Source: DAIDKA01 sp035506335 (GTDB lineage Bacteria; Pseudomonadota; Gammaproteobacteria; Steroidobacterales; Steroidobacteraceae). From it: DNA of 64,000 bases. The stretch's first letter is position 1. Every line of letters starts with the position of its first letter. Under the pieces are notes generated by a model. The model was not told where the DNA came from. It ran no database searches and saw only the letters and a list, made by a program, of their open reading frames with translations. The DNA lies in contig DATJPN010000074.1 of assembly GCA_035506335.1 (NCBI GenBank), forward strand, positions 6,924 to 70,923, read 5' to 3'. The position numbers were made by a program, and so were the translations under genes. Below, piece after piece: positions 6,756 to 15,101 of this stretch.

Positions 6756-7766
6756 ATGACGCGGCGCGCGGATGAACCGGCGACCATCCGCGACGTGGCC
6801 CGGGAACTGGGAATATCGGTGGCGACGGTCTCGCGGGCCCTCTCGCGCCCGGAGCTGCTGCGCCGGGAAACCCGCGAACGCGTGCTGGCGGCGGTCGAGG
6901 CGCTGGGCTACCGGCCGAACCTGCTCGCACGGGGCCTGCGTCGCGGCCGCACCCACGCCATTCTGGCCATCGTCCCGAACCTGAGCCCGTTCTTCCTGGA
7001 AATCCTGGCCGGCCTCGAGGAGGTCGCGCGCGACGCCGGGTTCGCGGTGCTGCTCGGCAGCAGCGGCGGGGACCGCAAACGCGAGGAAGCCTGTTTTGAC
7101 CAGGTCGCCAACGTGCGCGCCGACGGCGTCGTCCTGATGACCGGCTCGGCGCCGGCGTCCTATGCGCGCGGCCTGCGGCAACTGCCCCCCCTGGTGGCCG
7201 TCCTGGAGAAGCTGCCCGGTCATCGGGTCCCGGTGATCCGCACCGATCACCGGATCGGCGCCATGACCGCGACCCGGCACCTCATCGAGCTGGGGCATCG
7301 GCGCATTGCGCACATCGCCGGCGTCCCCATCCCCAGTACGGCCCAGCGCCTGCGCGGTTACCGCGAAGCGCTCGCGGCGGCGCAATTGCCCGATGACGCG
7401 CGGCTCGTCCAGACCGGGAACTTCACGATGCCCTCGGGCGCCACGGCCATGCAGGCGCTGCTCGACCTGGACTCGCCGCCCACCGCGGTGTTGTGCGGCA
7501 ACGATGAAATGGCCTTCGGCGCGGTGCAGGCCCTGCACCGCCGGGGCCTCGCGGTGCCCCGGGATGTGTCGATCGTGGGCTTTGACGACCTGAACATGGC
7601 GGCGTTCTACAATCCGCCGCTCACGACCGTGCGGATTCCGCGTCACGAGATCGGGCGGCGTGCCGCCGCGGAACTGATCGAACTGCTGGCGGGTCGCGAG
7701 GTCACCCGCGAGGCGGTCCTGCCGACACGCCTCGTCATCCGCGAGAGTACCGCGCCGCCGCCCTGA
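6756..7766 (+). CDS. LacI/PurR-family transcriptional regulator
   Basis: 336 residues. The LacI DNA-binding headpiece is at residues 9-30 (TIRDVARELGISVATVSRAL), followed by the hinge (GYRPNLLARGLRRG) and a sugar-binding-protein-like effector domain with the typical C-terminal VGFDDLNMAAFYNPPLTTV block. ATG 6756 puts the headpiece close to the N-terminus; an in-frame ATG at 6696 is less likely. The ligand is unknown. No sugar transporter or catabolic operon sits beside it, so its target is probably elsewhere or the neighbouring genes 7827-9045. Confidence 0.88.
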   Translation: MTRRADEPATIRDVARELGISVATVSRALSRPELLRRETRERVLAAVEALGYRPNLLARGLRRGRTHAILAIVPNLSPFFLEILAGLEEVARDAGFAVLLGSSGGDRKREEACFDQVANVRADGVVLMTGSAPASYARGLRQLPPLVAVLEKLPGHRVPVIRTDHRIGAMTATRHLIELGHRRIAHIAGVPIPSTAQRLRGYREALAAAQLPDDARLVQTGNFTMPSGATAMQALLDLDSPPTAVLCGNDEMAFGAVQALHRRGLAVPRDVSIVGFDDLNMAAFYNPPLTTVRIPRHEIGRRAAAELIELLAGREVTREAVLPTRLVIRESTAPPP

Positions 7767-7826
7767 GTCAGCGTTGCGGATATACTATCGAAGGCGAGAG
7801 ATCGGATGCCCGTAAGGAGACTGACC

Positions 7827-8399
7827 ATGAAACGAGCGCGTAACCTGCTGCTGCTGTTCGCAGCGATGCTGCTGTCAGGACCCTTGCTGGCCGAGCCCTA
7901 CGGCGACACGATCAGCCTGTTCAAGAATGCCGGCCAGAGCGCGGCCTTCTTCCACAACAGTTACGCCTATGCCGTCTTCCCCACGATCGGCAAGGGCGGA
8001 TTCGTGGTCGGCGGCGCGCATGGCTCGGGCCGTGTCTATGAGCAGGGCAGGTACATCGGCGATACGTCGATGACCCAGGTCAGCGTCGGATTCCAGGCCG
8101 GAGGGCAGGCCTACAGCCAGATCGTCTTCTTCCAGGACAAGCGCGCGCTGCACGAATTCACCAGCGGCCAGTTCGAATTCGACGCCGGTGTCAGCGCAGT
8201 GGCCATCACCGCGGCCGCCTCCGGCTCGGTCGGGACCACCGGGGCGAGTGGTGCCGCGAGCGGCGGCAAGAAGGATGCGGTGACCGCCGGCCAGTACTAC
8301 AAGGGCATGGCGGTATTCACCATCGTGAAGGGCGGCGCCATGTACGAGGCCACGGTCGCGGGCCAGAAGTTCTCCTACCAGCCGCGCACGGCGCACTGA
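7827..8399 (+). CDS. SYLF (Ysc84-type) lipid-binding domain protein, exported
   Basis: 190 residues. A signal peptide (residues 1-22, NLLLLFAAMLLSGPLLAEP) is followed by a SYLF/Ysc84 domain: SYAYAVFPTIGKGGFVVGGAHGSG, QVSVGFQAGGQAYSQIVFF, and a Gly/Ala-rich stretch before the KGMAVFTIVKGGAMYEATV end. In eukaryotes the domain binds phosphoinositides; bacterial members are periplasmic or outer-membrane-associated and of unclear role. AAGGAG at 7814-7819 fixes ATG 7827. Confidence 0.85.
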   Translation: MKRARNLLLLFAAMLLSGPLLAEPYGDTISLFKNAGQSAAFFHNSYAYAVFPTIGKGGFVVGGAHGSGRVYEQGRYIGDTSMTQVSVGFQAGGQAYSQIVFFQDKRALHEFTSGQFEFDAGVSAVAITAAASGSVGTTGASGAASGGKKDAVTAGQYYKGMAVFTIVKGGAMYEATVAGQKFSYQPRTAH

Positions 8400-8424
8400 A
8401 TCAGCCTCCGGCCGCATCCGGCGA

Positions 8425-9045
8425 ATGCACGCCTATCACGTCTACGAACCCCGTGCGGGCCACGGCCTGGCCCACGACCCGCTCAATTCGATCGTGGCCC
8501 CGCGGCCGATCGGCTGGATCTCCTCGCGCAGCAGCGCCGGCATCCGCAACCTCGCCCCCTACAGCTTCTTCAATCTGTTCAACTACAAGCCGCCGATCAT
8601 CGGCTTCGCGAGCATCGGCTGGAAGGATTCGGTGGACAACATCAAGGCCACCGGTGAATTCGTCTGGAACCTGGTCACCGAACCGCTGGCCGCGGCCATG
8701 AACGCCACCTCGGCCATGGTCCCGCCGACGCAGGACGAATTCGAGCTCGCCGGGCTGGCGGCGGCGCCATCGCGACTCATCCAGGCACCGCGCGTCGCCG
8801 CGAGCCCGGTGAACTTCGAGTGCCGGATGTCGCAGCTGCTGCGGCTCACCGACAGTCACGGCGCCGACACCGACGCCTGGCTGGTGCTCGGCGAGGTCGT
8901 CATGATCCACATCCGGCAGGACCTGCTCCGCGATGGCATCTACGACACGGCGGCCGCCGCGCCCATCATGCGCGGAGGCGGACCCGCCGATTACTTTCGC
9001 CTCGACCCCGAGTCCAAATTCCAGATGTGGCGGCCCAAGGCATAG
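8425..9045 (+). CDS. Flavin reductase-like, FMN-binding split-barrel protein
   Basis: 206 residues of the flavin reductase-like (DIM6/NTAB) family: NSIVAPRPIGWISS at residues 21-34 binds FMN phosphate, followed by NLAPYSFFNLFNYKPPIIGF and DNIKATGEFVWNLVT. Members reduce FMN or are flavoproteins of unknown substrate. Two bases separate its stop from the ATG of the subtilase-like gene, so the two are cotranscribed, though no functional link is obvious. Confidence 0.85.
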   Translation: MHAYHVYEPRAGHGLAHDPLNSIVAPRPIGWISSRSSAGIRNLAPYSFFNLFNYKPPIIGFASIGWKDSVDNIKATGEFVWNLVTEPLAAAMNATSAMVPPTQDEFELAGLAAAPSRLIQAPRVAASPVNFECRMSQLLRLTDSHGADTDAWLVLGEVVMIHIRQDLLRDGIYDTAAAAPIMRGGGPADYFRLDPESKFQMWRPKA

Positions 9046-9047
9046 CC

Positions 9048-11213
9048 ATGCCAGAGCGCGGCCTGCGGCTGGCGGCACTCCTCGCGGCCGCCTCCGTCGC
9101 AGCGGGTCGCGCCGCTGCCGCGGATTTCACCGCCCTGCTCGCCGCGTCGCACACGGACGCCGCGGGACGGCTGCAGGTCGATGTTCACTTCGACTGCGCG
9201 CTGGCGCCGCCCGCCTTGAGTGCCGCGGGTCTCGCGGCCGCTTCGACGCTCAAGGCCGGGACCCTGTGCGTGGTGGAAGGCTGGGCGCTGCCCGCCGCGC
9301 TGCCGCAGCTGGCCGCCGTCGCGGGCGTCACCCGGCTCTCGGCTCCCTCCTATGTCCACCGCGCGCCTCCGCGGACCCTGCTGCCGATGCTGCACGGCCT
9401 CGCGCACGCCGCCGTGCAGAAAAGCGGCGCGACGCCCGCCATCGACCAGTATGGCGTCTCGATCCAGCATGCCGGAGCGTTCGTCACGCAGACCGGGAGC
9501 AATGGCGCCGGCGTGACGGTCGGCGTGCAGTCAAGCGGGGTATACAGCCTGAACCTCATTGAGGCGCGGGGCGAACTGCCGGCCTCGGTCCGGGTCGTGC
9601 AGCCGGCGAGCAACCCGCCGCCGATCCTGGCGGATGAGGGCACCGCCCTGCTCGAGGAGGTCCATGCGATCGCCCCCGGCGCGAGCCTCGTGTACTGCGG
9701 ACCATCGACCTTCGTGGACTACACCTCCTGCCTGACACAGCTCATCGATGCGGGAGCCACCATACTGCTGGATGACACCGGGTTCACCAGCGACGGGGTG
9801 ATGTCGGAGGATAACGATCAGAGCAGCGCGGTGGCGCAGATCCTGACCCAGAATCCCGCCGTGATGCTGTTCAGCGCCGCGGGCAACAACGGCGGCACCT
9901 ACTGGGAAGGCCCCTATGCTCCCGTCAGCGTCGCAACCACGACTTTGCCCGCGCTGTCCTGCCCGGCATCCTCGGGAACACCCGATGCCTATGTCGCGAC
10001 CTTCGGCGGTAACGCCAATCAGACCCTGACCGTGAGCGCCGGCAACGGCTATGCGAGCTTTCCGCTGCTGCTGGCCTGGGCCGATCCGCCGGGGCAGCTC
10101 ACGAGCCGGTTCGATGTATTCTGGTTCGCCGCCGGCAGCACGACGATGCTCGGGTGCTTTTCTTCGGCGAACGCCGTGAGCGACCAGGCCGAACAGACGC
10201 TGACGCTGCCGAGCGGATCCTACACCGTGGTCGTGGCCTCTCCCGATGCGACCACCGCGGGCAAGTTCCTGAAGCTCTGGGCCGGGGGCGACGGTCTGAC
10301 TGGGTTCGCGGTCGCAACCTCGGGGGGACTGGTCTCACCCCAGCACATGGTTCCCGGCGTCGTGACCGTCGGCGCCGTCAACGGGTCGGACGGCATCGGC
10401 GATGCCATCGAGTCCTTCTCCAGCACCGGACCGCTGCAGGTCGAGTTTCCCGCCCCTGCCCTGCTGCAGGCGCCGACCCTGGTCGCGCCCGACGGGATCA
10501 ACGTCGATGCCGCCGGCACGTACTTTGCCGCCGAACTGTTTCCGGACGGCAATTTCTACGGCACCTCGGCCGCCGTGCCGAATGCGGCCGCGGTGGCGGC
10601 ACTGCTGCGCGGCGCCTTTCCGACATTGAGCGTCGCGGAGGTGACCAGCGCCCTGACCCGGGGCGCCACCGTGCTCGGCGCCGCGGCGCCCGATGGGGTG
10701 TTCGGGTACGGCCGCGTCGATGCGCTCGGTGCGCTGAACACCCTGCCGGGTCCGACGATCAGCCCGCTCATCGACGCGAGCAGTACCGGCAGCGCCAGCA
10801 CCACCCCGCAGGCCTTGAATATCAGCGGCACCGGCACGCTGCATTTCACCGTCAGCAGCAGCAACACGGCGCTGGTTCCCAACGCCATCGTGAACACAGG
10901 CACTCCCGGCGTCAGCGTCTCTTCAGGCTGCGGCACGAGCACCCTCGCCTGCACCCTCACCGTCACCCCGGTGACGGGACAGGCCGGCATGGCGACGCTC
11001 ACGGTGTCCGTCGTCGATGGCGCCAATCGGTCGGCCCCGGCGACGATGACGTTCACGGCCACGGATCCGGCGCCGGCCCCGGCGCCGACAGGCGGCGGCC
11101 ACGGCGGCGGGGGCGGCGTGCAGGACTGGGCCCTCTTGGGAATCGGCGCGCTGCTGGCCTGGTCGCGGTCGCGCGCGATGGGCTCCCGCGGCTTGCCTAC
11201 AGATAGATCGTGA
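9048..11213 (+). CDS. Subtilase (S8)-fold secreted protein with degenerate catalytic triad and GlyGly-CTERM-like tail
   Basis: 721 residues. N-terminal signal peptide (to about residue 25), a prosegment-like region, then an S8-type domain from about 155: VTVGVQSSGV stands where the Asp motif V-I-D-x-G is expected, ADEGTALLEEVHAIAPGA stands where HGTHVAG is expected (Glu instead of His), and GTSAAVPNAAAVAAL holds the nucleophile S507. This matches an uncharacterised bacterial subfamily with Glu in place of His; here the Asp position is also Ser. An Ig-like region follows, then a Gly-rich linker (GGGHGGGGG), one hydrophobic helix and Arg residues near the C-terminus, the layout of rhombosortase-processed GlyGly-CTERM tails. 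Activity is doubtful. Confidence 0.72.
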   Translation: MPERGLRLAALLAAASVAAGRAAAADFTALLAASHTDAAGRLQVDVHFDCALAPPALSAAGLAAASTLKAGTLCVVEGWALPAALPQLAAVAGVTRLSAPSYVHRAPPRTLLPMLHGLAHAAVQKSGATPAIDQYGVSIQHAGAFVTQTGSNGAGVTVGVQSSGVYSLNLIEARGELPASVRVVQPASNPPPILADEGTALLEEVHAIAPGASLVYCGPSTFVDYTSCLTQLIDAGATILLDDTGFTSDGVMSEDNDQSSAVAQILTQNPAVMLFSAAGNNGGTYWEGPYAPVSVATTTLPALSCPASSGTPDAYVATFGGNANQTLTVSAGNGYASFPLLLAWADPPGQLTSRFDVFWFAAGSTTMLGCFSSANAVSDQAEQTLTLPSGSYTVVVASPDATTAGKFLKLWAGGDGLTGFAVATSGGLVSPQHMVPGVVTVGAVNGSDGIGDAIESFSSTGPLQVEFPAPALLQAPTLVAPDGINVDAAGTYFAAELFPDGNFYGTSAAVPNAAAVAALLRGAFPTLSVAEVTSALTRGATVLGAAAPDGVFGYGRVDALGALNTLPGPTISPLIDASSTGSASTTPQALNISGTGTLHFTVSSSNTALVPNAIVNTGTPGVSVSSGCGTSTLACTLTVTPVTGQAGMATLTVSVVDGANRSAPATMTFTATDPAPAPAPTGGGHGGGGGVQDWALLGIGALLAWSRSRAMGSRGLPTDRS

Positions 11214-13386
11214 GCTTCAGCACGCCGGAGAACGGCTCCAGAGGATGCACCTGGTAGCCGTCCACGCCCTCGACCGGTTCACCCGGCAGCCGCGAGGTGT
11301 AGTAGTACGCGGAGGAATCCGCGTGCGTGTTGAGCAGGTTGTACAGGGTGAGCTGCAACTTGAGGCTGGGGGAGAACTTGTAACCCATGTCCAGGTTGAA
11401 CTCACTGTAACCACTGTCCTGCGGAAACTCGGTGCCGTCGGCCAAGGGATAGGCGCCGAGCTTGCGCCACTGCAGACCGCCGAACCACGGCCCGAGGTTG
11501 TTCACGAGCACGCCGAATGAGCCGATGAACGTCGGCGCCTCGGCGATCCACGGACCCGGCAGGCCATACGCCGCGAGGTCCCCCCGGTAACGCGCATGCG
11601 ACAGCGCCAGGTCGGTATTGAACTCGATCCACGAAAAGGGATGGTACTGGGCCGAGAGTTCCACGCCGCGCCGGCGACTCGGGGCGCTGGCGGCGTCCTG
11701 ACCGGCGTCGGCGTCATAGGCAAGCTCCGAGTTGAAGTCCTGCTGGAACACGGCCAGCTGCATCGACAGCTTCGGGACCAGGTTGCTGCGGATGCCGAAC
11801 TCCAGGCCCCGGGTCGGTGCCAGCAGCGGAGTGGCCCCCGCGGTGCCGGGCACGCCTTCGATGGGCACCGTGCCGAACACCCCGCGGACGTCGTCCGAAT
11901 GAAACCCGCGACCGGCACTGAAATAGAACTCGGTCCTGGCGAAGGGTCCGAGGATGAGACTGCCCTTGGGCTGCAGCAGCGTCTGGTCGGCCGTACCGCG
12001 AAATCCGCTGATCAGGCTGTGATCGCTGGCGCGGTAGTACTCCTCGCGCACGCCGAGCACCGTTCGCAACCATGGCGTCCAGTGCGTCGTCGCATCAAGA
12101 TACGGCCCCAGGTCGAGCAGATGCACCCCGTCGGCGTTGCAGACGCCCCCGGGGGCGGCGACCTGGATCGCCGGGCCCGTGACCTGGATCACCGAGCAGT
12201 AATCGAGCGGCGTTCGCCTGAGCGTATGCAACCGGTTGACGTAGGCACTGTCATCGCGCAGCTGCACGCCGGCCTCGGTCTCGTTCTGCAGTACACCGAA
12301 GTTCTGGCTGAACGCCACGGCCATCTGTCCGCCCAGGGTGCTGCGGCGTTCGGTCTGCTGTTCCTGGTCGCCGTTGACCGGATCGTTCAGATAGTGCGTG
12401 AAGTCGTTCCAGAGAATCATCCGGCTGGATATGTAGTAGGCGCTCGACTTGAAGTTCCAGGTGTCCCCGGCGGTGGCGAAGTGCAGCGAAAGGCTGTGGC
12501 GCTCCGAGAGATTGCCGTCACCGGGATCCAGGGTGCCGAAGCGGCCGATCAGTCCTTCCTGAATGGCCCGCAGCGGCTGGTCCGTGGTCATGTTGCCCTG
12601 GCCATGGAAGTACAGGACCGTGGCCCCGTACCCCTCTTCATCCGATCCGTGGGTGTAGCGCAGCGCGGCGGCGATCTTCTCGAAGTCGTCCGGATGCGTG
12701 AAGGGCCCGTCGACATGCCCGTAGTAGGCCCCGCCGACGATACGATCGTTGTCGGTCAGATGGTCGGTTCCGCCCGCGAACAGGTTGTAGACCCCGAGGG
12801 TTCCGGCAGCGAGCGCGACCTGGTTCGGAATGTCGTTGGCCAGCTTCATGTAGGTCGACGCCACCGAACCGAAATCCCCCAACGAGGCGTAGTAGGGACC
12901 CTTGGTGTAGTCGAGCCCGTTGGCCAGCTCCGGCATGATGAAGTTCAGGTCCGAATATCCCTGGCCGTGGGTATTCGTCGGGCGATTCACCGGCATGTCG
13001 TCGACGAAGTTGGCGATGTCGGTGCCGTGGTCCAGATTGAAGCCGCGGGCCAGGTACTGATTGGCCTTGCCCTCACCGGAATGCACCGTGACCACCAGGC
13101 CCGGCACGCTCTCGAGCAGCTGCCCCACCCGGTAGACCGGACGCAGCTCGAGCTCCTGCTCCGTCACTGACCCTTGGCTCGCGGTCGTGGCAACGCCCAA
13201 CAGGCTCACATGCGAGGCGGTGACGACGACTGCTTCGAGCACCTCGGGCGACTCATCGGTGGTCGCACCGGCGGCAGCGGTCTGCGCCCAGGCGGGCTGC
13301 CCGGTGACCCGCGCGACCAGCAGAACAGTCGCACACGCCAAGCCCGCCACGCGGCGCAGCGCCCTCGCACACCCAGGTGTCCGCAT
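11197..13386 (-). CDS. TonB-dependent outer-membrane receptor
   Basis: 729 residues, typical size. Signal peptide (residues 1-36, LACATVLLVARVTG), a TonB-box-like segment (EVLEAVVVTAS), plug domain (VGQLLESVPGLVV, GEGKANQYLARGFNLDHGTDI) and a 22-strand barrel ending in GVLKLTIYL. It imports an unknown ligand across the outer membrane using TonB energy. ATG 13386 is preceded by AAAAGGA. It overlaps the convergent subtilase-like gene by 17 bases at the 3' ends. No siderophore, cobalamin or sugar genes adjoin it, so the ligand cannot be named. Confidence 0.9.
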   Translation of the reverse strand: MRTPGCARALRRVAGLACATVLLVARVTGQPAWAQTAAAGATTDESPEVLEAVVVTASHVSLLGVATTASQGSVTEQELELRPVYRVGQLLESVPGLVVTVHSGEGKANQYLARGFNLDHGTDIANFVDDMPVNRPTNTHGQGYSDLNFIMPELANGLDYTKGPYYASLGDFGSVASTYMKLANDIPNQVALAAGTLGVYNLFAGGTDHLTDNDRIVGGAYYGHVDGPFTHPDDFEKIAAALRYTHGSDEEGYGATVLYFHGQGNMTTDQPLRAIQEGLIGRFGTLDPGDGNLSERHSLSLHFATAGDTWNFKSSAYYISSRMILWNDFTHYLNDPVNGDQEQQTERRSTLGGQMAVAFSQNFGVLQNETEAGVQLRDDSAYVNRLHTLRRTPLDYCSVIQVTGPAIQVAAPGGVCNADGVHLLDLGPYLDATTHWTPWLRTVLGVREEYYRASDHSLISGFRGTADQTLLQPKGSLILGPFARTEFYFSAGRGFHSDDVRGVFGTVPIEGVPGTAGATPLLAPTRGLEFGIRSNLVPKLSMQLAVFQQDFNSELAYDADAGQDAASAPSRRRGVELSAQYHPFSWIEFNTDLALSHARYRGDLAAYGLPGPWIAEAPTFIGSFGVLVNNLGPWFGGLQWRKLGAYPLADGTEFPQDSGYSEFNLDMGYKFSPSLKLQLTLYNLLNTHADSSAYYYTSRLPGEPVEGVDGYQVHPLEPFSGVLKLTIYL

Positions 13387-13535
13387 CGGAATCCTTTTGA
13401 AATCTTCCGCGGTTCCGCGCGTCGGCGACCCCGCAGCTTGAGAGTGCATACTGGCGGCGAAGCCCCGGATACTCAAAGCGATTACCGTTACCTGGGTGTT
13501 ATAGAACCGCCGTTAACGCCCCGGGGCACGAGGCC

Positions 13536-14702
13536 TCAGGTGCTGATCGGGACATGAGGCGACCGGTTGTCGAAGGCGTCCTGAATCGCCTGCAGCGCGC
13601 GCTGCAGGAAATTCTCCACCTCGGGCCAGTGATGCACCACGTACCAGCCCACGGACAGCAGGACCAGCAGCCACACCACGGTGCCGATCAGCACCACCAG
13701 CGGGTGCACGGGGTCATAGGCACCCACGGGGGCGTAGTAGCGCGCCATCCGCATCTGCCGCACCAGCGTGCCGTAGACGACACACACCGCGACGATCCCG
13801 ACCCAGTGCGGAACCAGGGCGGCCCAGTCCCAGCCGAGGACCGGCCGCCCGGCGATCGCGCCAACGAGTGCGACCAGAAAGCCGATCAGGAGCAATACGT
13901 GTATCACCGCGGACAGCGGTCCGGCACCGTATGGGATGGGTGCGTACGCCGCCGGATACGGCGCGCCCGGCCAGCTGGATGCACTCCAGGCGCGCCGCTG
14001 CGCCCGCCACTGCCGGCGCTGATCGCGCCACATGCGGCGCTGATCGCGCCATTGGTCGCGCCAGTGGCGCCCGGCGTCAAAGGCCGCCCGCGGCCGGCCG
14101 ATGAGTTCCTCGGCGTTGAAGGGTTTGCCGTGGGCCTGCGCCAGTTGTTCGGCCGTGACGGCAACCGGCACGACCATCATCATGACCAGATAGACCGCGG
14201 CGCCGACGCCCCCCGTGAACGCGGCGAACAGCACGAACATCACGCGCACCACGGTCACATCGACGCCGAAGTAGGCCGCGAGCCCGTTGCAGACGCCGCC
14301 GACCATTTCGCCCTCATGGATCCGGTACAGGTGCCGGACCTCGGCGGTGGACCGAGCCCCGGCACCGGCGCTGGCCTGCGCCGCACCCGCGGTGGCAGGT
14401 CCGGGGCCGGCGGGCTGCGGTTCCGACTCACCCGTGCCGGCACCGGCGCCCGGTTCCACCGGACCCATTTCACGGAGCACCTGTGCGATCTCCTCGGCCG
14501 TGACGACATTCTTGGCGCCGCTCACGTGGCGCGACAGCTTGTCGGCAATGGCCTGCTCCAGATCCGCCAGGATCTCCTGCCGGTCCGGATCCGCGCTGAG
14601 CCGCGTTTCGGCGATCTTCAGGTACGCGGCCAGGGCCTCGCAGCCTTCGGATTCGATCTGCCAGGCATTGCCGTTCAGGCTGATGGTATTGACCGCGCGC
14701 AT
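13536..14702 (-). CDS. PspC-domain membrane protein with HAAS-like N-terminal region
   Basis: 388 residues. Residues 1-85 are helical with EILADLEQAIADKL and TAEEIAQVLREMG, like HAAS domains that partner PadR regulators. A Pro/Ala/Gly linker follows, then a PspC domain (LYRIHEGEMVGGVCNGLAAYFGVD, with the helix VMFVLFAAFTGGVGAAVYLVM). Next comes a Trp/Arg repeat (WRDQ units, about residues 217-242) and further hydrophobic helices. It is an inner-membrane protein probably involved in envelope stress. It starts 2 bases after the PadR stop, so PadR very likely controls it. Confidence 0.82.
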   Translation of the reverse strand: MRAVNTISLNGNAWQIESEGCEALAAYLKIAETRLSADPDRQEILADLEQAIADKLSRHVSGAKNVVTAEEIAQVLREMGPVEPGAGAGTGESEPQPAGPGPATAGAAQASAGAGARSTAEVRHLYRIHEGEMVGGVCNGLAAYFGVDVTVVRVMFVLFAAFTGGVGAAVYLVMMMVVPVAVTAEQLAQAHGKPFNAEELIGRPRAAFDAGRHWRDQWRDQRRMWRDQRRQWRAQRRAWSASSWPGAPYPAAYAPIPYGAGPLSAVIHVLLLIGFLVALVGAIAGRPVLGWDWAALVPHWVGIVAVCVVYGTLVRQMRMARYYAPVGAYDPVHPLVVLIGTVVWLLVLLSVGWYVVHHWPEVENFLQRALQAIQDAFDNRSPHVPIST

Positions 14703-14704
14703 GG

Positions 14705-15028
14705 TCACGCTCCCAGGTCTTCGATGGTCTTGTTGATGAGGCGCCAGTAGGCGACGAGCTGCGCGAGTTGCGCCTGACCGGCTGCGGTCAGCGCGTAGTA
14801 CTTGCGCGGGGGCCCCGAGCCGGATTCCTTCCACTCATAGTCCACCAGTCCGTCACGCCGCATCCGGCTCAGCAGTGGATACAGCGTCCCCTCCTGCGTC
14901 GCGAACTCGGTGTCGGCAAGCTTGCGCAGAATATCGGCGACATAGACGCGATCCGCGTCGATGACCTTGAGGATGAGGAATTCGAGCAGGCCCTTGCGCA
15001 TCGGCCCGAATCGTTCGTTGGCGGCCAT
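14705..15028 (-). CDS. PadR-family transcriptional regulator
   Basis: 107 residues. Winged-helix repressor of the PadR small type: FLILKVIDADRVYVADILRKL, then EGTLYPLLSRMRRDGLV and PRKYYALTAAGQAQL. ATG 15028 follows AAGGG at a good distance; the GTG at 15034 would sit on the ribosome site. It heads the PadR-PspC pair, and a 7-base-arm inverted repeat lies 22 bases upstream of its start, so autoregulation is likely. Confidence 0.9.
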   Translation of the reverse strand: MAANERFGPMRKGLLEFLILKVIDADRVYVADILRKLADTEFATQEGTLYPLLSRMRRDGLVDYEWKESGSGPPRKYYALTAAGQAQLAQLVAYWRLINKTIEDLGA

Positions 15029-15049
15029 GAACACCCTTGCTTCAGTACA

Positions 15050-15071
15050 CTACCTTTTTATCACAAGGTAG
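15050..15071. promoter_or_regulatory. Probable PadR operator
   Basis: Inverted repeat CTACCTT (15050-15056) and AAGGTAG (15065-15071) separated by 8 bases. It sits just upstream of the PadR start and on no coding sequence. The 8-base spacing equals that of known PadR sites, although the arm sequence differs from the classical ATGT/ACAT. Confidence 0.5.
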
Positions 15072-15101
15072 CTTGAATTGGAAGCGGTGAGGGTTTGGCG
15101 G

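Noticed and set aside
7781..7786. TATACT upstream of the SYLF gene
   Set aside because: A good -10 hexamer but no -35-like hexamer 16-18 bases upstream, so promoter assignment is not supported.
11596..13170. Open plus-strand frame of about 520 codons inside the TonB receptor gene
   Set aside because: Antisense shadow; the TonB receptor frame has signal peptide, plug and barrel signatures.
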